The notes: generated by a model not told the origin, from the sequence alone. A stretch of 64,000 bases of DNA from Bipolaris cookei (GCA_002286855.1 NRSV01000030.1:310001-374000); one strand, 5' to 3'; shown: positions 1 to 12,400, counted from the first letter of the stretch. Translations and numbers: made by a program.

Positions 1-1
1 T

Positions 2-181
2 TGGGACTCATTCATCAACTCTGCTGACCTGTGGTCCCAAATTTTCATCCCGACGTGGTTCAAGATGTCGATTGTGGGTGTGGATACGAGGAGTTTGCAG
101 GATTTCTCGGATCTTGTTCTGGCTAGTAGTAGCAAGCGTTGTAGGAGCGTGGATGGAGTGGCGAAGAAGTTTAGGGGGTGA
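2..181 (+). CDS. 3' end of an unidentified protein-coding gene (partial)
   Basis: An open frame runs from the first bases of the window to a TGA at 179-181 and gives about 59 residues, starting WDSFINSADLWSQIF and ending KKFRG. The composition looks like real protein (aromatic, mixed hydrophobic N-terminal part, basic end) rather than a random frame. I do not recognise the family. The gene starts outside the window, so length, start and function cannot be judged. The next gene lies on the opposite strand and converges on it, about 560 bp away. Confidence 0.4.
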   Translation, partial: WDSFINSADLWSQIFIPTWFKMSIVGVDTRSLQDFSDLVLASSSKRCRSVDGVAKKFRG

Positions 182-745
182 GTTTGGGTGCGGTGGTGGT
201 AGAGGTGGGTAGGGTTAACGAGTAGCTTTTGTCTTCAATCGTAATGCTGATAACCCAATCTCTGTATACATGTGTCTCATTCGTGTATATGCTTACCTCT
301 TCAATTGGCATGTCTTTTGCTGGTTCGAAATAGTACGATAAAAGCTTTCTTGAATATCATCCCAAGTTACAGCTAGGATTAGTACAAGCAGTATTATATT
401 GTGCAAAAAAGCTCAGGGTTGTTAATAGGTCTAGCGTCGTCGATCTGCTTGTTTTTAACAGCTTACAAGTGCGTAATATAGGTATTGCTAAACGACCGGA
501 CCGTTATGTGCTAGGACCACGTCTCACCCAACTATTCAAGTACACCGAGACATGCATAACCCCTTTATCACTGTCACAACTTCATTCACACAAGTACATC
601 ATAGGCCCAAATTATGTATGCAAAAGAATTCGTCATTCGAAATAAAAACATCGCTACAAGAATCGAACAAATCGCCATCTAGGCTAATAAGGTGTTATAT
701 ATACACAAAATATGTTTCATCCCCTCCATGCATGAAATACATAGC
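182..745. other. Intergenic region, no gene seen
   Basis: This is the 3'-to-3' space between the partial + strand gene and the AA9 gene on the - strand. It is AT-rich with only short frames lacking protein-like composition, and presumably holds both 3' untranslated regions. No repeat or RNA gene was recognised. Confidence 0.6.
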
Positions 746-2382
746 TTAGAGAAGAGCTTCAATCATACGGCGGATCTTGGCCGCCTTCTCGCTGCCAGCC
801 TCCTCCTCAAGGAAAGCAATGAAGGTCTCGAGAGTGTACTTCTTGTCGCCGGCGCCGGCGGCGGAGGCGGAAGGAGCGGCGGAAGGAGCGGCTTCGGGGG
901 TGACATTGGTAGGCTCGGGCTTGGGCGCTGGGGTGTTGTCGGAGGGGGTACCGTTGGAGGGAGCACCGTTGGAAGGAGTGCCAGTGGAAGGAGCATCGTT
1001 GGAGGGAGCGCCGGTGGAAGGAGCATCATTGGAGGGAGCGCCGGTGGAAGGAGCATCGTTGGAGGGAGCGTTGTTGGATGGGGGAGGCTGAGAATCGTTG
1101 CTGGATCCAGACTTGACGCACTGGAAGTAGTAGGGGTTCCACTGCTTGCACTCAAGGCCCTCGGCACATTCAGTGGCACCCTTGTAGTTCATGCCACCAC
1201 ACTGGTAGTATTCTTTAACAGGGCCGCTAGCATCACCAGTAGAGGATGGGCGGACAGCGGTCGCCAAGGTGGTAGAGGCGATGGCGCTGGAAGAGGTAGC
1301 GACAGGGAGAGCAGAAGAAGTGCTGTTGCTGATAGGGAAGGGAGCAGCGGGGGTGGAAGCAGCAGGGGCGGGAGTCTCAGCCGGAACGACAGAGGGCTCA
1401 GCGTCCTCGACGGGGCTGCTAGGGGTGGCAGCGGGAGTAGAGGCGGCAGGGGTGGAAGGGGCAGCAGACGAAGCGGAAGCGACAGGAGCCTCATCCGCAG
1501 GAGCACCAGCAGCAGGAGCACCAGAAAGCGTGCCAAAGGTCAGGAGCGATGGAGTGGCCTTGGTGCCGCCAGCAATCAGCTTAGGGCCGGGGGCAGGGTA
1601 GGAGTCGAGGTTGGCGTGGATAGAGAAGCCAAGACCCGGGCCAGTCTTGCTGTAGGCCTCAGGGAATGTGACACCCTTGGGCTCCAGAGTACCGCTACCA
1701 GTAACAGTAAGCTGGTAGCAAGTGACGTAGTGCTGAGCACCACCAGCAGGGCTAGCGGCGTGAAGCGCAATAGCCTCAGCGCGGAGGAGATAGTCACCAG
1801 CGGCGAGGTCCTTGGGAATGGTGAAGTCGAGCTTTCCGCCTATATTTCTGTCAGAGATGTCGAGTATGAAAGCATGAATGACATACAGTTGTAGTTGAGG
1901 TCCTTGGTACCCCAGAAGTCGTTGTCTCCCTGAGACGCGGCTGGGTTCTTGGCCCAGGTGTTCTCGTAGATCTTGAAGAACTCGCTTGAGCCGTCGGCAG
2001 TGGCAGCATCTTCAACCTTGGACATGTATGCAAGGACGGGTCCCCAGTGAGCACCACCAATGGCCTCGGTCTTGCAGTCACGGCTGCTGAACTGCTGGTG
2101 CATTTCAATGGTAACTGTGTCACCAGCTGCAAACGCACACTTTCCCTTTGCGGCAGCAGGGCTGACGTTGCCTTCAGAACTGCGTTAGTATGAGATGGTG
2201 GTGGCACAAAAAAAAGACATACACTGAAGTGCCTTGCTGGTGTAGTCCTCGATGGGACTGTTGGTGGAAGGCAGCCTGGCGCAGGTGCTCTCGAGATCCT
2301 TTCCATTCTTCCAGAGCTGTTGGAAAGTGGCGTGGGCGTTAGCCATGGCGGCCAAGGCGGCGATGGTGGCTACGGTCTTCAT
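746..2382 (-). CDS. AA9 lytic polysaccharide monooxygenase with C-terminal CBM1
   Basis: Secreted copper enzyme that oxidatively cleaves cellulose-type glycans. Three exons (2382-2223, 2171-1887, 1839-746) with introns of 51 and 47 nt give 512 residues. A signal peptide (1-16) ends ANA, leaving His17 as the mature N-terminal His of the copper brace. The second brace His is H95 (GGAHWGPV), and the H-x8-Q-x-Y motif is H175, Q184, Y186. Acceptor choice for intron 1 restores the conserved Cys54 (QCNVS). After the catalytic domain comes an Ala/Ser/Pro linker, then a CBM1 at about 359-391 (YYQCGG to PYYFQCV). Unusually the CBM1 is not terminal: a repeated Ser/Asn/Asp/Ala/Pro stretch (units like SNDAPSTGAP) and a charged helical tail (YTLETFIAFLEEE to IEALL) follow. 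Family assignment is firm; substrate and regioselectivity cannot be read from sequence. Confidence 0.95.
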
Positions 2383-5300
2383 CTTGTATATGGTGATGGG
2401 GATATAGTAGCGATGGTGTTGAGAATGAGTGACTGGTCAACTGAGTGACGAAAGAGTGACTGAAAGAAACAAACAAGCAGAGAATGACGAATCTTGCAAA
2501 GAAGGAATGTCCAGCGCAGCTGCGTTAGAGTCTCCATGAGTGAAGGGCATGATGGTTTATATTGCTCCGCGTAGGAGTCAGTCTCAGCCGTGAGGCCGAG
2601 AACCAGTTAGCACAGGCGTGTTTAGCCGTTTCGTCCACGACGCATCCAATATCCAAAGCGGCACAGGGGTGCAACGTGTTTGAGGCAACTGGCGGGAAAC
2701 ATTGACGAAGGAACGCATGCTATGCCCTAAAGAGGAGTTTGCGGGCCACGACCAGGTGGGCGGGTTGGTGTTGAAGAACTGACAGATGTCCGACGTGGTC
2801 TAGCACCGGGAGCCTTGGACCAATCCGGACTAGCCTTGGTTTGATGATGTTATAGGCGAGATTTCGGTGCACTGCAGGGGCTCCCTCCCCATCCTTTCAA
2901 TTGTTGCTGATATGTATGTATCTACTGATTCTACAACACAATTTCTGTTTCTACGCCATGTACGCTGATTTCGGCATCTGCGGTGTCATGCCGGATGCTG
3001 CAGAGTTGACGGCTTGTCGCAGCCATCCAAGGTCTATGTACTGTGTAACAGCCGGTAAGCACCCAAAACTAGCTTTTGCCAGCCACATGAAGGCTCTGGT
3101 TGCCCGTAGCCATGACGCCATGACGTTGAGCGGGTGACTTTAATCATGGGCTATCCTATGCAATTTTACAGGGTTGCGCCATGAGTTACACTGCGGGTCA
3201 AGATACAGTGGCCTGATCCCAAAGACAAAGCTGCTGCACGAACCCAAACTGGACAAGCATGCCGTTTGTGAGTCTAATGTAAAAGGTAAACACGACCTCC
3301 AGTAATACATGACTGCATATTCAAATGCTGACAAGAGAATACGTCAGTTGGGTGGAGGGACGAATACATGTTCTGCGCGCGCCAAGCTGAAACATTGTGG
3401 TGGATCCAGTCGAAACACCATGTGCAGGATCGCTTCATGGATTTCCATCCCTTGTTAGCGCCCACATGTCATTCACATGAGAGCGCATGAATAGCGGCTA
3501 AAATGGACGGTAAAGTACATTCTACGCCAACCACATTCTGACGACCATTGGCTTAGCGCTGTTTCGTTCAGATTGTTTTAGTCTTCGGCTTTACTGGTCT
3601 TCTTATTTCTCGCAGTACCATCGCAATGACAACTGAGATTTCAGGTCTATATATTCCCTTATCGAGAAGAATGTGCAATAGTCATGTCTTTTTGACCACG
3701 GCCGCATAATATGGTATTAACAAGCCGGCCTTTGTGAAGACCAAAAGCCCTTGACTACGCCTCTTGCCGCAAATCCACAACTTTGTACACCGTCCTTCAT
3801 ACTAGTCCGGTCACCCGTCATGTAATCGAGTAACTTGTGACTTCCCAGCACTCCCTTGGTAACCGTTCGGTCGAAATCAATGCCAATCTAATAAATCGCT
3901 CAATCCCCAAACAAGCAACCCTCAACCCAGCAATCTTCTCTAGGATCCTCTGGCTTGGTTATAGAGGAACCTATCCCTTCGTAGTTCGAAATCTCCGAAC
4001 AAGTGGGTCCGCAAGCGTTGTCTTAGTATCGAAAAATATGGCAAAATATTACTCCGATACGCTATATTTGGCATTTTGCAAGTGGGGGATTGCTCCCAAC
4101 AAGTCTCCTCTCGTCGTCTCTCATGATAACTGGAAGAATTTAGGGGTCAGTGCCAAAGCACTTCAATTCTAACGTGAGTGTCAACTGAAGAGAGTGGGGT
4201 TTTGACTGTCTGCCAACAGAACCATGTTGACTTGGCGTTGCGAGCCACTGACTGACAGCTTTTGTAGCCACTTCCCCTTCCATCTCTTCGCGATAGTTTC
4301 CAAGCAAACTCTCCCGCTCCCAGTAATCATACAAGGCTCCCGCTCCTCTCGATACCCGCCGCACCGAACACATAAAATACTGGATCGAGAAACACTATCG
4401 CTGAATCGAAGCATCGGCGGTATACAACCCGAGACACTATGCGACTGGCTGCTATGGAGTGACTTGTTCGAACAGACCCATTCAGGTTGATGTCAGGGCT
4501 CGGGAAGATTGCGGAAAAATCCTATGAGAAAAGTGCATGGCCAAATCCGTGATATGTTCTATGAAAGCCTGCGCTTGCACGTCCTTACGTACGTGGCACA
4601 GTAGCAATAGTAGACGACACACAAGGCGTGGAAGAGCGGATCAATAGCTGCTGCTTACTTGTTCGCCACGACGACCATCAACCTACTTGCGCTTGGACAT
4701 GTGTCTTGCAACTGAAGAACTCATAAACTCGTCTCATGGCCAAGCGGTGTCAACGGCCCAGGCTCACGCCCACTCCACCTTTCACACACGGTCACATGTC
4801 AGATCAAAAATGATCTGGTGGCCGGTCACGGTAACAGCCGATGCTATTCATAAATACTCAGCATTTTGAAACAGGGGTGGCCGCAAAAGACCGACAAGAA
4901 GACGCAGTTATGCCTAGCGATGAGCTGAAGTTGTGGTGGCGAGAGTGAGAGTTAGAACACACATAGAGGCGCTGCACCAGAGAGTTGGCAGCGAAAAAGC
5001 ATTTGTTACTATTTGGATACCATGCATTGCAGCCGGACCTAACGCCTGGTAGTGTATCAGCGGACAAGCTCTGACGCCTAGCCATTAGATATGAGAGTTG
5101 TAGTAAGTTCTTTGCCCAACGCGCTAATATAGCACCAGTACATTAGGCATCCAGAACACTTCGCCTCACTAGCAAGCGAAGATGTGGCGCGTCAGCATCG
5201 GCTTTTATGCATTCGTATCACACGCCGAGTACTTGGTGCCTGGCGTTAGACGCAGGGGGTTCACCCCTAAGGTCGTTTTTCCAATACGTAAAAGATGGGG

Positions 5301-6399
5301 CAATTAGACAAAAAGCATACTGGCCAGAGAATTCTAGCTGCACTACCTGACGGGAGATATCGCCCGCGGTAGAACTTGACATCGTTGACACGCCAGAAAA
5401 TTTGAAGGATGCTGGGTAGCCGGCTCCGGCCCCTTTCATGATCGTCCGGTGCACGGCTGGGCGAAGCTTGTTTTCACATCTCAAACAACGACTTCTCGGC
5501 CCTTTTCTTCTCTTGCTGCGCCATTGGGCTTTCCGCGTTGCCACAAAATCGAACAAGCATCCACTCTCGCAGAGGCTTCGCGGGCTACCGTTATGACAAT
5601 TCCCGCAAGTATTCAGTGCCCCAAGAAATACCCCGCGTTCACAGCAGTACGAAACGCCCTGTCTGGCCATTGGTTCTCCGCCAGCCGGCACAATCTGGCG
5701 ATCAGGAGTGTCATATTATACGACTATTTTCAAAATATACTTTACGATGCCCGCGCATTGGGTTCGTTGTGAACAGCTTGTTGTGCCTTCATGCGCACGC
5801 GAGCTTGTGACGTTGCCGACTTTCAGCCTCACGTTCGCTTGTCGTTTGATGCAGGTACCGGCAATTTATGCTGCGTGTTTCTTTTGTGACGAGCAACGAC
5901 AAGCGAAGCTACGACTTGACTTTCTGCAGATCATATACCGATATACGTGGTGTTGGTATTGGGTGGCTGATCTCGTGTTCTGCAAAAGGGTTAGACGTCT
6001 GTGTGGCGTTCCATGGCATCCATATCGACGCTGAAAAAGAAATTCAACCTCGCTTTTCTCTTAATACGATTTGCTGATAACGTCCACAAGGCGAAGATCG
6101 CGCCTCGCTACATCGCTAGATTTCCTTTTCAAGTAACTATTCACGATGCCAGTGTCTCAAGTCTCTATCCTTCGGGCTTAGCCTTCGGTGGGCCGTATAC
6201 TCAGGCCCATAGTTCAACAAAGGAGATGGAGTTGAGGCAAAGCTCAGCTCAAAGATGATCATTTATAGATGGCGTTTGCCCTGAAGAATTCGATCGACCA
6301 GGCCAGTTTCTTTCCGATACAGTCGCTCGTTTCTTTTGCGGTCGTTTTCAGAGCAAGTGCCCAGCCGTTGTACTTATCCCATCTGTTTATTGCTACGCC
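2383..6399. other. 4-kb intergenic region, no supportable gene
   Basis: The region holds the divergent upstream regions of the AA9 gene (-) and the multicopper oxidase gene (+). The longest open frames (5218-5691 on the - strand, 5708-6034 on the + strand) lack recognisable domains, biased codon use or joinable splice sites. A frame at 6269-6460 begins with ATG just before the oxidase and could contribute a 5' exon, but no convincing splice links it. No tRNA or transposon ends were recognised. Confidence 0.55.
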
Positions 6400-8679
6400 A
6401 TGGTCGCCTACAGTCCTTACCTTGCCGCAACGGCATCCCTTTCTTCTGTGTATCCTGTAGTTACACCTGCTGAGTTTCGCACCCCGTCCGCTTGTAATAT
6501 TGTGACTGCTACAGTCACAGAATACGCCGCCGCAAGGCCCACTACCAATCCTCATGGACATGGCGGACCGTACTACAATCCTTACAACGACGAGCCGCTT
6601 CCATTTGTTTGGCCGGGAACGCCCTCCCACGGTGAACTCTACCCTCCTCCTCGGCCTTCCGCTCCTTTCCCGTACGGTGGCCCAGCGAAAGACTCGTACG
6701 ATGGGCCATGCTGGATCCCCAAAGGCACTGACAAGCTCATCTCTGCTCTGCCAAATGTTGAGCAATGTGGAAACTCCCAGTGGGGTTCGATTGATAACCC
6801 TCATCTCCCAATCAATGGCCTCCCGGGTGGTCACTCAAACGGCTCATATCCATTCCCTACCTCCAAGTCCATTGTAAACCCTCCGTACCCTACTGCTGGA
6901 GGTCACGGGCACGTTTCCTTTAACGCGACCAACACTTACACCTCTGGACCCACTGCCACCCCTGTGGCAGATCCTCTTTGTCCCACTATGCCTGACACTG
7001 GAGTGACGAGGACTTACGATCTTCATGTGGCTTACCAAACTATTGCACCGGATGGTGTGACCAGGAATGGATTGACTGTCAATGGTCAATTCCCAGGGCC
7101 GCTTATCGAAGCCAACTGGTATGTATAAGCCTTGATGTTCTTTGTGTACTCGCTAACAGCTTGCAGGGGTGATTGGATTCTGTGGAGAGTTACCAACGAT
7201 CTTACCGACGAAGGCACTACGCTACACCCGCACGGTCTTTTACAGACGACAACTAGTTGGTACGACGGTGTCCCTGCAGTAGCCCAATGCCCTGTTGTGC
7301 CCAATGGTGGCTACCAGGAGATGTTGTTCCGCGCCGACCGTTACGGAACATCGTGGTATCACAGTAAGTTTATAAGAGCTAACTAATGCATTTTGAATTT
7401 CACCCTGACCTTCCCAGGCCATTACAGCGCTCAGTACTCTGGTGGTGCACATGGCCCAATGGTCATCTATGGCCCCAAGCATGAGGAGTACGACATTGAC
7501 ATCGGCCCCATCGTCCTCGAGGACTGGTTCCATGCTGATTACTACTCATTGGTTGAAGGTACCATGGCAGGAAGATTTCCTCCGTCAAACAACAACCTGA
7601 TCAACGGACGCATGAACTACCCGTGTGCCAATACAACTTTGCCTTGCACACCCAACGCTGGTGTGGCCAAGTTCAAGTTCCAGTCTGGCAAGAAGCACCT
7701 ACTACGTCTCATTAATACAGGTGCCGAAGGAAACCAGAAGTTCAGCATCGACGGGCACGTCATGAAGGTCATTGCAGTTGACTTTATCCCAATTGAGCCG
7801 TACACTACCAACGTCGTTACCCTTGCCGTCGGTCAGCGATCTGATGTCATTATTGAGGCAACTGGAAGCCCCAGTGATACTTTCTGGATGCGCTCTCAGC
7901 TCGCTCAAGGATTCCGCTGCACGCTTACCGACGGTATCTCGCCAAATGCCCTTGCAGCTGTTTACTACGAGGACGCTGATACCGATGCTATCCCGCAGTC
8001 CACCTCAGATGTCACCCAAGCGCAGCTCGAGCAGTGCAAGAACGATCCTATCGAACTTGGTATCCCGTTGTGCAAGATTCCTCTGGGAGAGCCTGACCAT
8101 GTTGAGCGCGTCGACTTTGAGTTCCGCTCCAACGGCACAAACTTCATCTGGTATCTCAACAATAGCACTTACCGCGGTAACTTCAATGATCCCACGCTTA
8201 TCAAGGCTTTCAACGGCGAGACTGATTTCCCAGCCGAGTCGAATGTGTATCAATTCCCCGGTGCTGAGCACGTCCGCATCCACCTCGTGAACCACGGTCT
8301 TATCGGTGGCCACCCGATGCATCTCCACGGCCATGACTTCCACGTCCTGGCTGAGGGATACGGCGACTGGGACGGCACCGTCACCAACCCTGAGAACACA
8401 CTCCGCCGTGATGTCCACCAGATGCAGAATGCACGCAACGTTAGCGGAGTAGTTGAGCCATCGTACATGGTGCTGCAGTTCGTGCAAGACAATCCAGGTG
8501 CCTGGCCTCTGCACTGCCATCTCGCATGGCACGTTAGCGGTGGTTTGTTCATGCAAATCCTCGAGAGGCCAGACGATATCCGCCAGCAGGATTTTGACGA
8601 GGATGTGTTCAGGCTTTGCGATGAGTGGGATGTCTATAGCGCGTCGACCACTCTCAACCAGATCGACTCGGGATTGTAA
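6400..8679 (+). CDS. Multicopper oxidase (laccase / ascorbate-oxidase type)
   Basis: Oxidises phenolic or similar substrates with reduction of O2 to water. Exons 6400-7118, 7167-7363 and 7418-8679 (introns 48 and 54 nt) give 725 residues. All four copper-binding segments are present: TTLHPHGLLQ (H260, H262; most laccases have HWHG), WYHSHYSAQ, HPMHLHGHDFHVL and HCHLAWHVSGG. Leu is at the T1 axial position ten residues after the Cys. About 190 residues of Pro/Gly/Tyr-rich sequence precede the first cupredoxin domain, which is longer than in typical laccases. The ATG at 6400 gives no clear signal peptide. The same frame stays open upstream from a possible acceptor (TTTTCAG before 6340), so a missed 5' exon carrying the secretion signal is plausible. 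Family certain; N-terminus uncertain. Confidence 0.9.
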
Positions 8680-9224
8680 ATTAGTATATACCCTTCTTGT
8701 ACATATATTCGTTTGGATATTCGGTGGCATTGAAGCGTGATGGGGCCTTAAGATTCTCGTAGGGAGGCAGTTTATTTTTGTATAATTGTATTTTTTGTGG
8801 CCCGCATTCATGTGCTTGTGTGCTTAGTGGTGTTGAATGTTTAGTGACAATCTACAGGTGGTGCAACTAACAAAACAGGATAGCGCCATAATCCGTATCT
8901 GATTTACTAGCTTGATATTGATAGAACCTGTGGTTTGCGAACTATCATATGGATTCTGACTATCGTCGTAAGGTGCAAATTAGTAAGGAGGAAGGATGTA
9001 ATACCACGTTCAGGACGATCTGTATGATGACGTCATTTCATATACTCCGCACAGATGCGTCAATAGAAGTTGCACATACCCTTCTATACCAAAAGTTCTG
9101 GACGAGAGCAAACCGACTCCTTCCTGAGACTTGGGCTAAAGCTTATCTGTAAAATCCACTTGGGAATTTTTAACCCCTGAATCCTCCGATTGACCGCGGT
9201 GATTCAAGAGATGGACGAACAACG
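8680..9224. other. Intergenic region
   Basis: Space between the oxidase stop and the dehydrogenase start on the same strand. AT-rich; no gene or repeat seen. It must contain the 3' end of the oxidase transcript and the dehydrogenase promoter. Confidence 0.6.
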
Positions 9225-10064
9225 ATGAACGCAGCACCTCAGCACTTGAAAGTGTTGCTCACTGGCGGCGCGCGAGGTATCGGGCGCGGTCTCTTCCGCC
9301 ATTTCTTGACTGCCGGCCACGAAGTCATCATCCTCGACTCCAACAAAGAAGAATTAGACTACGTGAAAACGCGAGCACAAGAGTGGTCCAACGGGCGAAG
9401 AGAAACCTGGCACGCCCTTCACTGCGACCTCAGCTCGCGCACCCAGCTTAAAGTCGCCGTCAACGAGGTGGATCAGAAATTCAACGGCAAGCTCGACGTC
9501 CTCATCAACAACGCATTCCCGACGGACCTTATCATTTCAGAAGACCGCAGCATGGAAGCCCAAGGAGAAGATATAGAAAAAGAATGGGATCTGAAGCTTG
9601 CAATTGGACTTACAGCACCGTTTCTACTAAGCCGCTTATGCGTCCCCCTTCTAGCAAAAGGAAACTCGACGCCCAACTCACGCGGCACAATCATCAACGT
9701 ATCGTCAACCCGCGCCTACCAAGCTGAGTCCGATCACGAGGTATATTCTGCAGTAAAAGCAGGACTGCTTGGCCTAACGCAGGCAATGTGTGTGTCGCTG
9801 GGTCACCGACATAAGATCAGGGTCAACGCAATCATCCCCGGGTGGATCCACGTTGTCAACGAGAGTAAAGCTGCGGACGAGAAACGTGTGGAGTGGAAAC
9901 AAGGGCTGACTGATGAGGACATCGCGTGGCATCCTGCAGGCAGAGTAGGCAAAGTAGAAGATATCGCCAAAGCAGTCGAGTACGCGGTTAGCAACGAGTT
10001 TGTGACGGGCCAGGAGATAGTGGTGGATGGAGGTGTTGGACGTAAAATGGTGTATCCAGAGTAA
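9225..10064 (+). CDS. Short-chain dehydrogenase/reductase (classical SDR)
   Basis: NAD(P)-dependent oxidoreductase with a Rossmann fold, 279 residues in one exon. The cofactor motif TGGARGIG is at 13-20, the structural NNA at 95-97, the catalytic Ser in NVSSTRAY (about 160-161) and the Y-x-x-x-K pair at Y174/K178 (YSAVK). IIPGWIH follows at about 203-209, as in other classical SDRs, and the C-terminal GQEIVVDGG is also typical. Asp38 after the second beta strand (IILDSN) would favour NAD over NADP by the usual rule; that is inference. There is no signal peptide or membrane segment, so it is probably cytosolic. The substrate cannot be deduced, and the neighbours do not form an evident pathway. 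Confidence 0.92.
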   Translation: MNAAPQHLKVLLTGGARGIGRGLFRHFLTAGHEVIILDSNKEELDYVKTRAQEWSNGRRETWHALHCDLSSRTQLKVAVNEVDQKFNGKLDVLINNAFPTDLIISEDRSMEAQGEDIEKEWDLKLAIGLTAPFLLSRLCVPLLAKGNSTPNSRGTIINVSSTRAYQAESDHEVYSAVKAGLLGLTQAMCVSLGHRHKIRVNAIIPGWIHVVNESKAADEKRVEWKQGLTDEDIAWHPAGRVGKVEDIAKAVEYAVSNEFVTGQEIVVDGGVGRKMVYPE

Positions 10065-11131
10065 GCATCCCAATGTCAGCGATATGTATACTTGTATTTT
10101 CGGTCGATGCAAGACGAGTAACGGGATACTCTGCTTGGTTTTAGTCAGGAAACAGGGCAATATGGCAGCCAGGCTGATTCGTGTATCTGTGGTGCGGATG
10201 CATAAACCCGAGCAACGTTGTATAGAACAGATAATGGGATCAAAACAAAGTATCTTAGAATAAACAATATGGCTATGCGGATGCGAACATGCGGTAGCGG
10301 CCCGAGACGCATTGGTAGACACCTGCAAGGCGTTGGGCGATTTGCTTTTGTTTGTTTAGACTGTGTCGCGTGTGTTTTCCTTCTCACGACGGAGGCTAGT
10401 ATGTTTTTGCGCTCAAGTTGCGAGGGCGCCGTATCTTTTCGACATGCTCAGGAAAGTGTAGTCTAGAATGTTGGACTCTGGCGGTGTATGCTTGAATTTC
10501 TCGTGAGGCTTGATAATCACGAAGGTCGAACTTCCGCTGGAGTACACAGGCATGCGAAGCCTATGACTCACCATTGCAGACCACTCCCTGGAGTGCTTAA
10601 TGGTAAAATGAGCTATGCAGTATTATCAAGCAGTAGCTACTTCGCCACTTGGAGTTGAGGCCTGAGAAACCATATTGCCCCATTACTGATGCACTAGGAA
10701 ATAGAGAAGATATGCTGCTACACAGAAACACTCTAAAAGCCAGGAATCCTCCTTCAGTTCTATTACAGGGTCCCCTCTGCAGCCGTTTGCTTAGTGCTCT
10801 AGATAGCCGCATGGTCACGTGCAGTCCATGCTCCTTCCCGTTTGCACACATAGAAAAGGTCGCACTCACTGGCCCGTCACTACACTTTGCTTTAGTAACT
10901 CTCAAAAATTTGGACCTCTACTACTAGTTACTCTTTTCAAATTGATACGATTCCCTGATACACATGTTCCGTTGCAACGTAAGTTTTCGGCCCATACCAA
11001 GCATTGGATCATATTCGGCGACTCACAACACAGGTCATCGTACATAAACAAACAACAGCTCTACTGCTGAATAACCTATCATTGATGATCCTACTCATCT
11101 TTTGGGCCGTGTAATTCCAACCGACTGAGTC
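10065..11131. other. Intergenic region
   Basis: About 1.07 kb between the SDR and the BTB-like gene. Short frames on both strands have no recognisable content. No repeats or RNA genes noticed. Confidence 0.55.
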
Positions 11132-12400
11132 ATGCACACCTCCGTTCCCAACGAAAAGTAAGTTCGCTCAATGCATTACAATGTAACATGATACTCACAT
11201 TTATTTAGAGTTTCCTTACATGTTCGCCTAGGACAGGCTCCTTATATGGTCACAAAGACCTCTCCGTACAAGGCTGCGAAGAATATTGAGCGACCAGATA
11301 TCAAAGCCACTCAGCCCGGAGCCAACCAAGTTCAAGAGCAGGCAGCGACCGCTGCGAAGTTGCCAAACTCCAGGAAGAAAACTAGAAAGGCCTCCCACGG
11401 AAAAGCTGTAAAGGTGGAGCTCACAGCTGAAAAGGTCACTCAGCCGAATGTTCAATCAGTCACGTCTTCTAGATTGCTTAACTTAGAAGCTGGAGTGCCA
11501 AACGCGGTGGCTCTATCCTTGGAATCTTCTACACTGCCCTCTCCTCCACTTTCTCACAAGGAATCAGACTTGTTGACATCGAACGTCTCGGCGCTCGAAA
11601 CATCCAGCGACCCATTATATTCTGAGGGTTCTTCCACTACCTTGCTTCGGCCTGCATCCTCTGCCATCGTCGATCAGTGCTATGACAATCTTCTAGAAAT
11701 GATCCGTCCTCAGCGTCAAGCTCTCCTCACAGGCCCGCGCATAAGCATCTATATTGGCAACACATCTGTCGCAGACATCTACAAGCGCTCCGCGATGGCT
11801 GCATCCTCTGTTTTGCACCGCCACTTCACTAATCACCCAGATTCACTAGAGTACCGGTTCTCGCGCGGCCAGATCCACCCCGGTGCCGTCCGCCTACTGC
11901 TTATCAAATGGATGTGCGAAGCTTGTAACGAATTCGAGGCACATGCTGTACCATATCAGAAGACGTCTTTCGAGGATATTGCTGTCCTACGTGCGGCTCG
12001 CTTGTTAGGTATGGAGAAGTACTGCACGCATATCCTAGGTGCTTACATCACCTACCTAAAAAACGAACTTCCAAGCTATGAAGAGATTGTTATCATTGAG
12101 CAGAATGACACGTCAGACAAGGATCCGCTATGGACTACCGTGGTTAATCATCTCTGTCACGAACGCTTCAAAGGCCTCATCCCTGATGCAGATGAGTTTG
12201 AGGAGTTCTTAGAGACGCATGATCGCCTCAAAAAGGCAATGGAAACCGCTGATGCATTCTTTGCAGGCTATGCAAAGAAGTGCGCGGGTGTCCGCGATAG
12301 CGAGCGCCGTCGGCGCCGTCAGCAGAATGAAGCCGAGAGACGTGAGCGTATAGAGCGGGAGAGGTGTGCGGCTCAGACCACTGAAAAAGAAGCTGGATGA
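11132..12400 (+). CDS. BTB/POZ-like domain protein
   Basis: Two exons, 11132-11157 and 11209-12400 (intron 51 nt), give 405 residues. The short 5' exon (MHTSVPNEK) joins in frame to sequence open upstream of the internal ATG at 11246, and I prefer it because the donor GTAAGT and acceptor TTTAG fit well. The first 170 residues are low-complexity and basic. A segment from about 180 (GPRISIYIGNTSVADIYKRS through SSVLHRHF and the later DIAVLRAARLLGM) resembles the divergent BTB/POZ fold common in Pleosporales. The C-terminus is a highly charged Arg/Glu helix, probably a coiled coil. Such proteins often act as adaptors, but no partner can be named. Domain call rests on resemblance only. Confidence 0.7.

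Noticed and set aside
692..1894. 400-codon + strand open frame rich in Gly/Arg/Ser
   Set aside because: It is the antisense of the AA9 linker, CBM1 and repeat tail; its composition reflects the Ala/Pro/Ser codons of the real gene on the other strand.
4738..4790. tRNA-like AAGCGGTGTCAAC sequence
   Set aside because: No B box or acceptor stem pairing at the right distance.
5218..5691. 157-codon - strand frame in the 4-kb gap
   Set aside because: No recognisable domain, biased composition or splice-linked neighbours; comparable frames occur by chance at this length.
8005..8811. 268-codon - strand frame over the multicopper oxidase
   Set aside because: Antisense shadow of the oxidase C-terminal domain, which has all its copper ligands on the + strand.
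6400..10064. Possible secondary-metabolite cluster (oxidase plus SDR)
   Set aside because: No polyketide synthase, peptide synthetase, terpene enzyme, P450 or dedicated transporter nearby.
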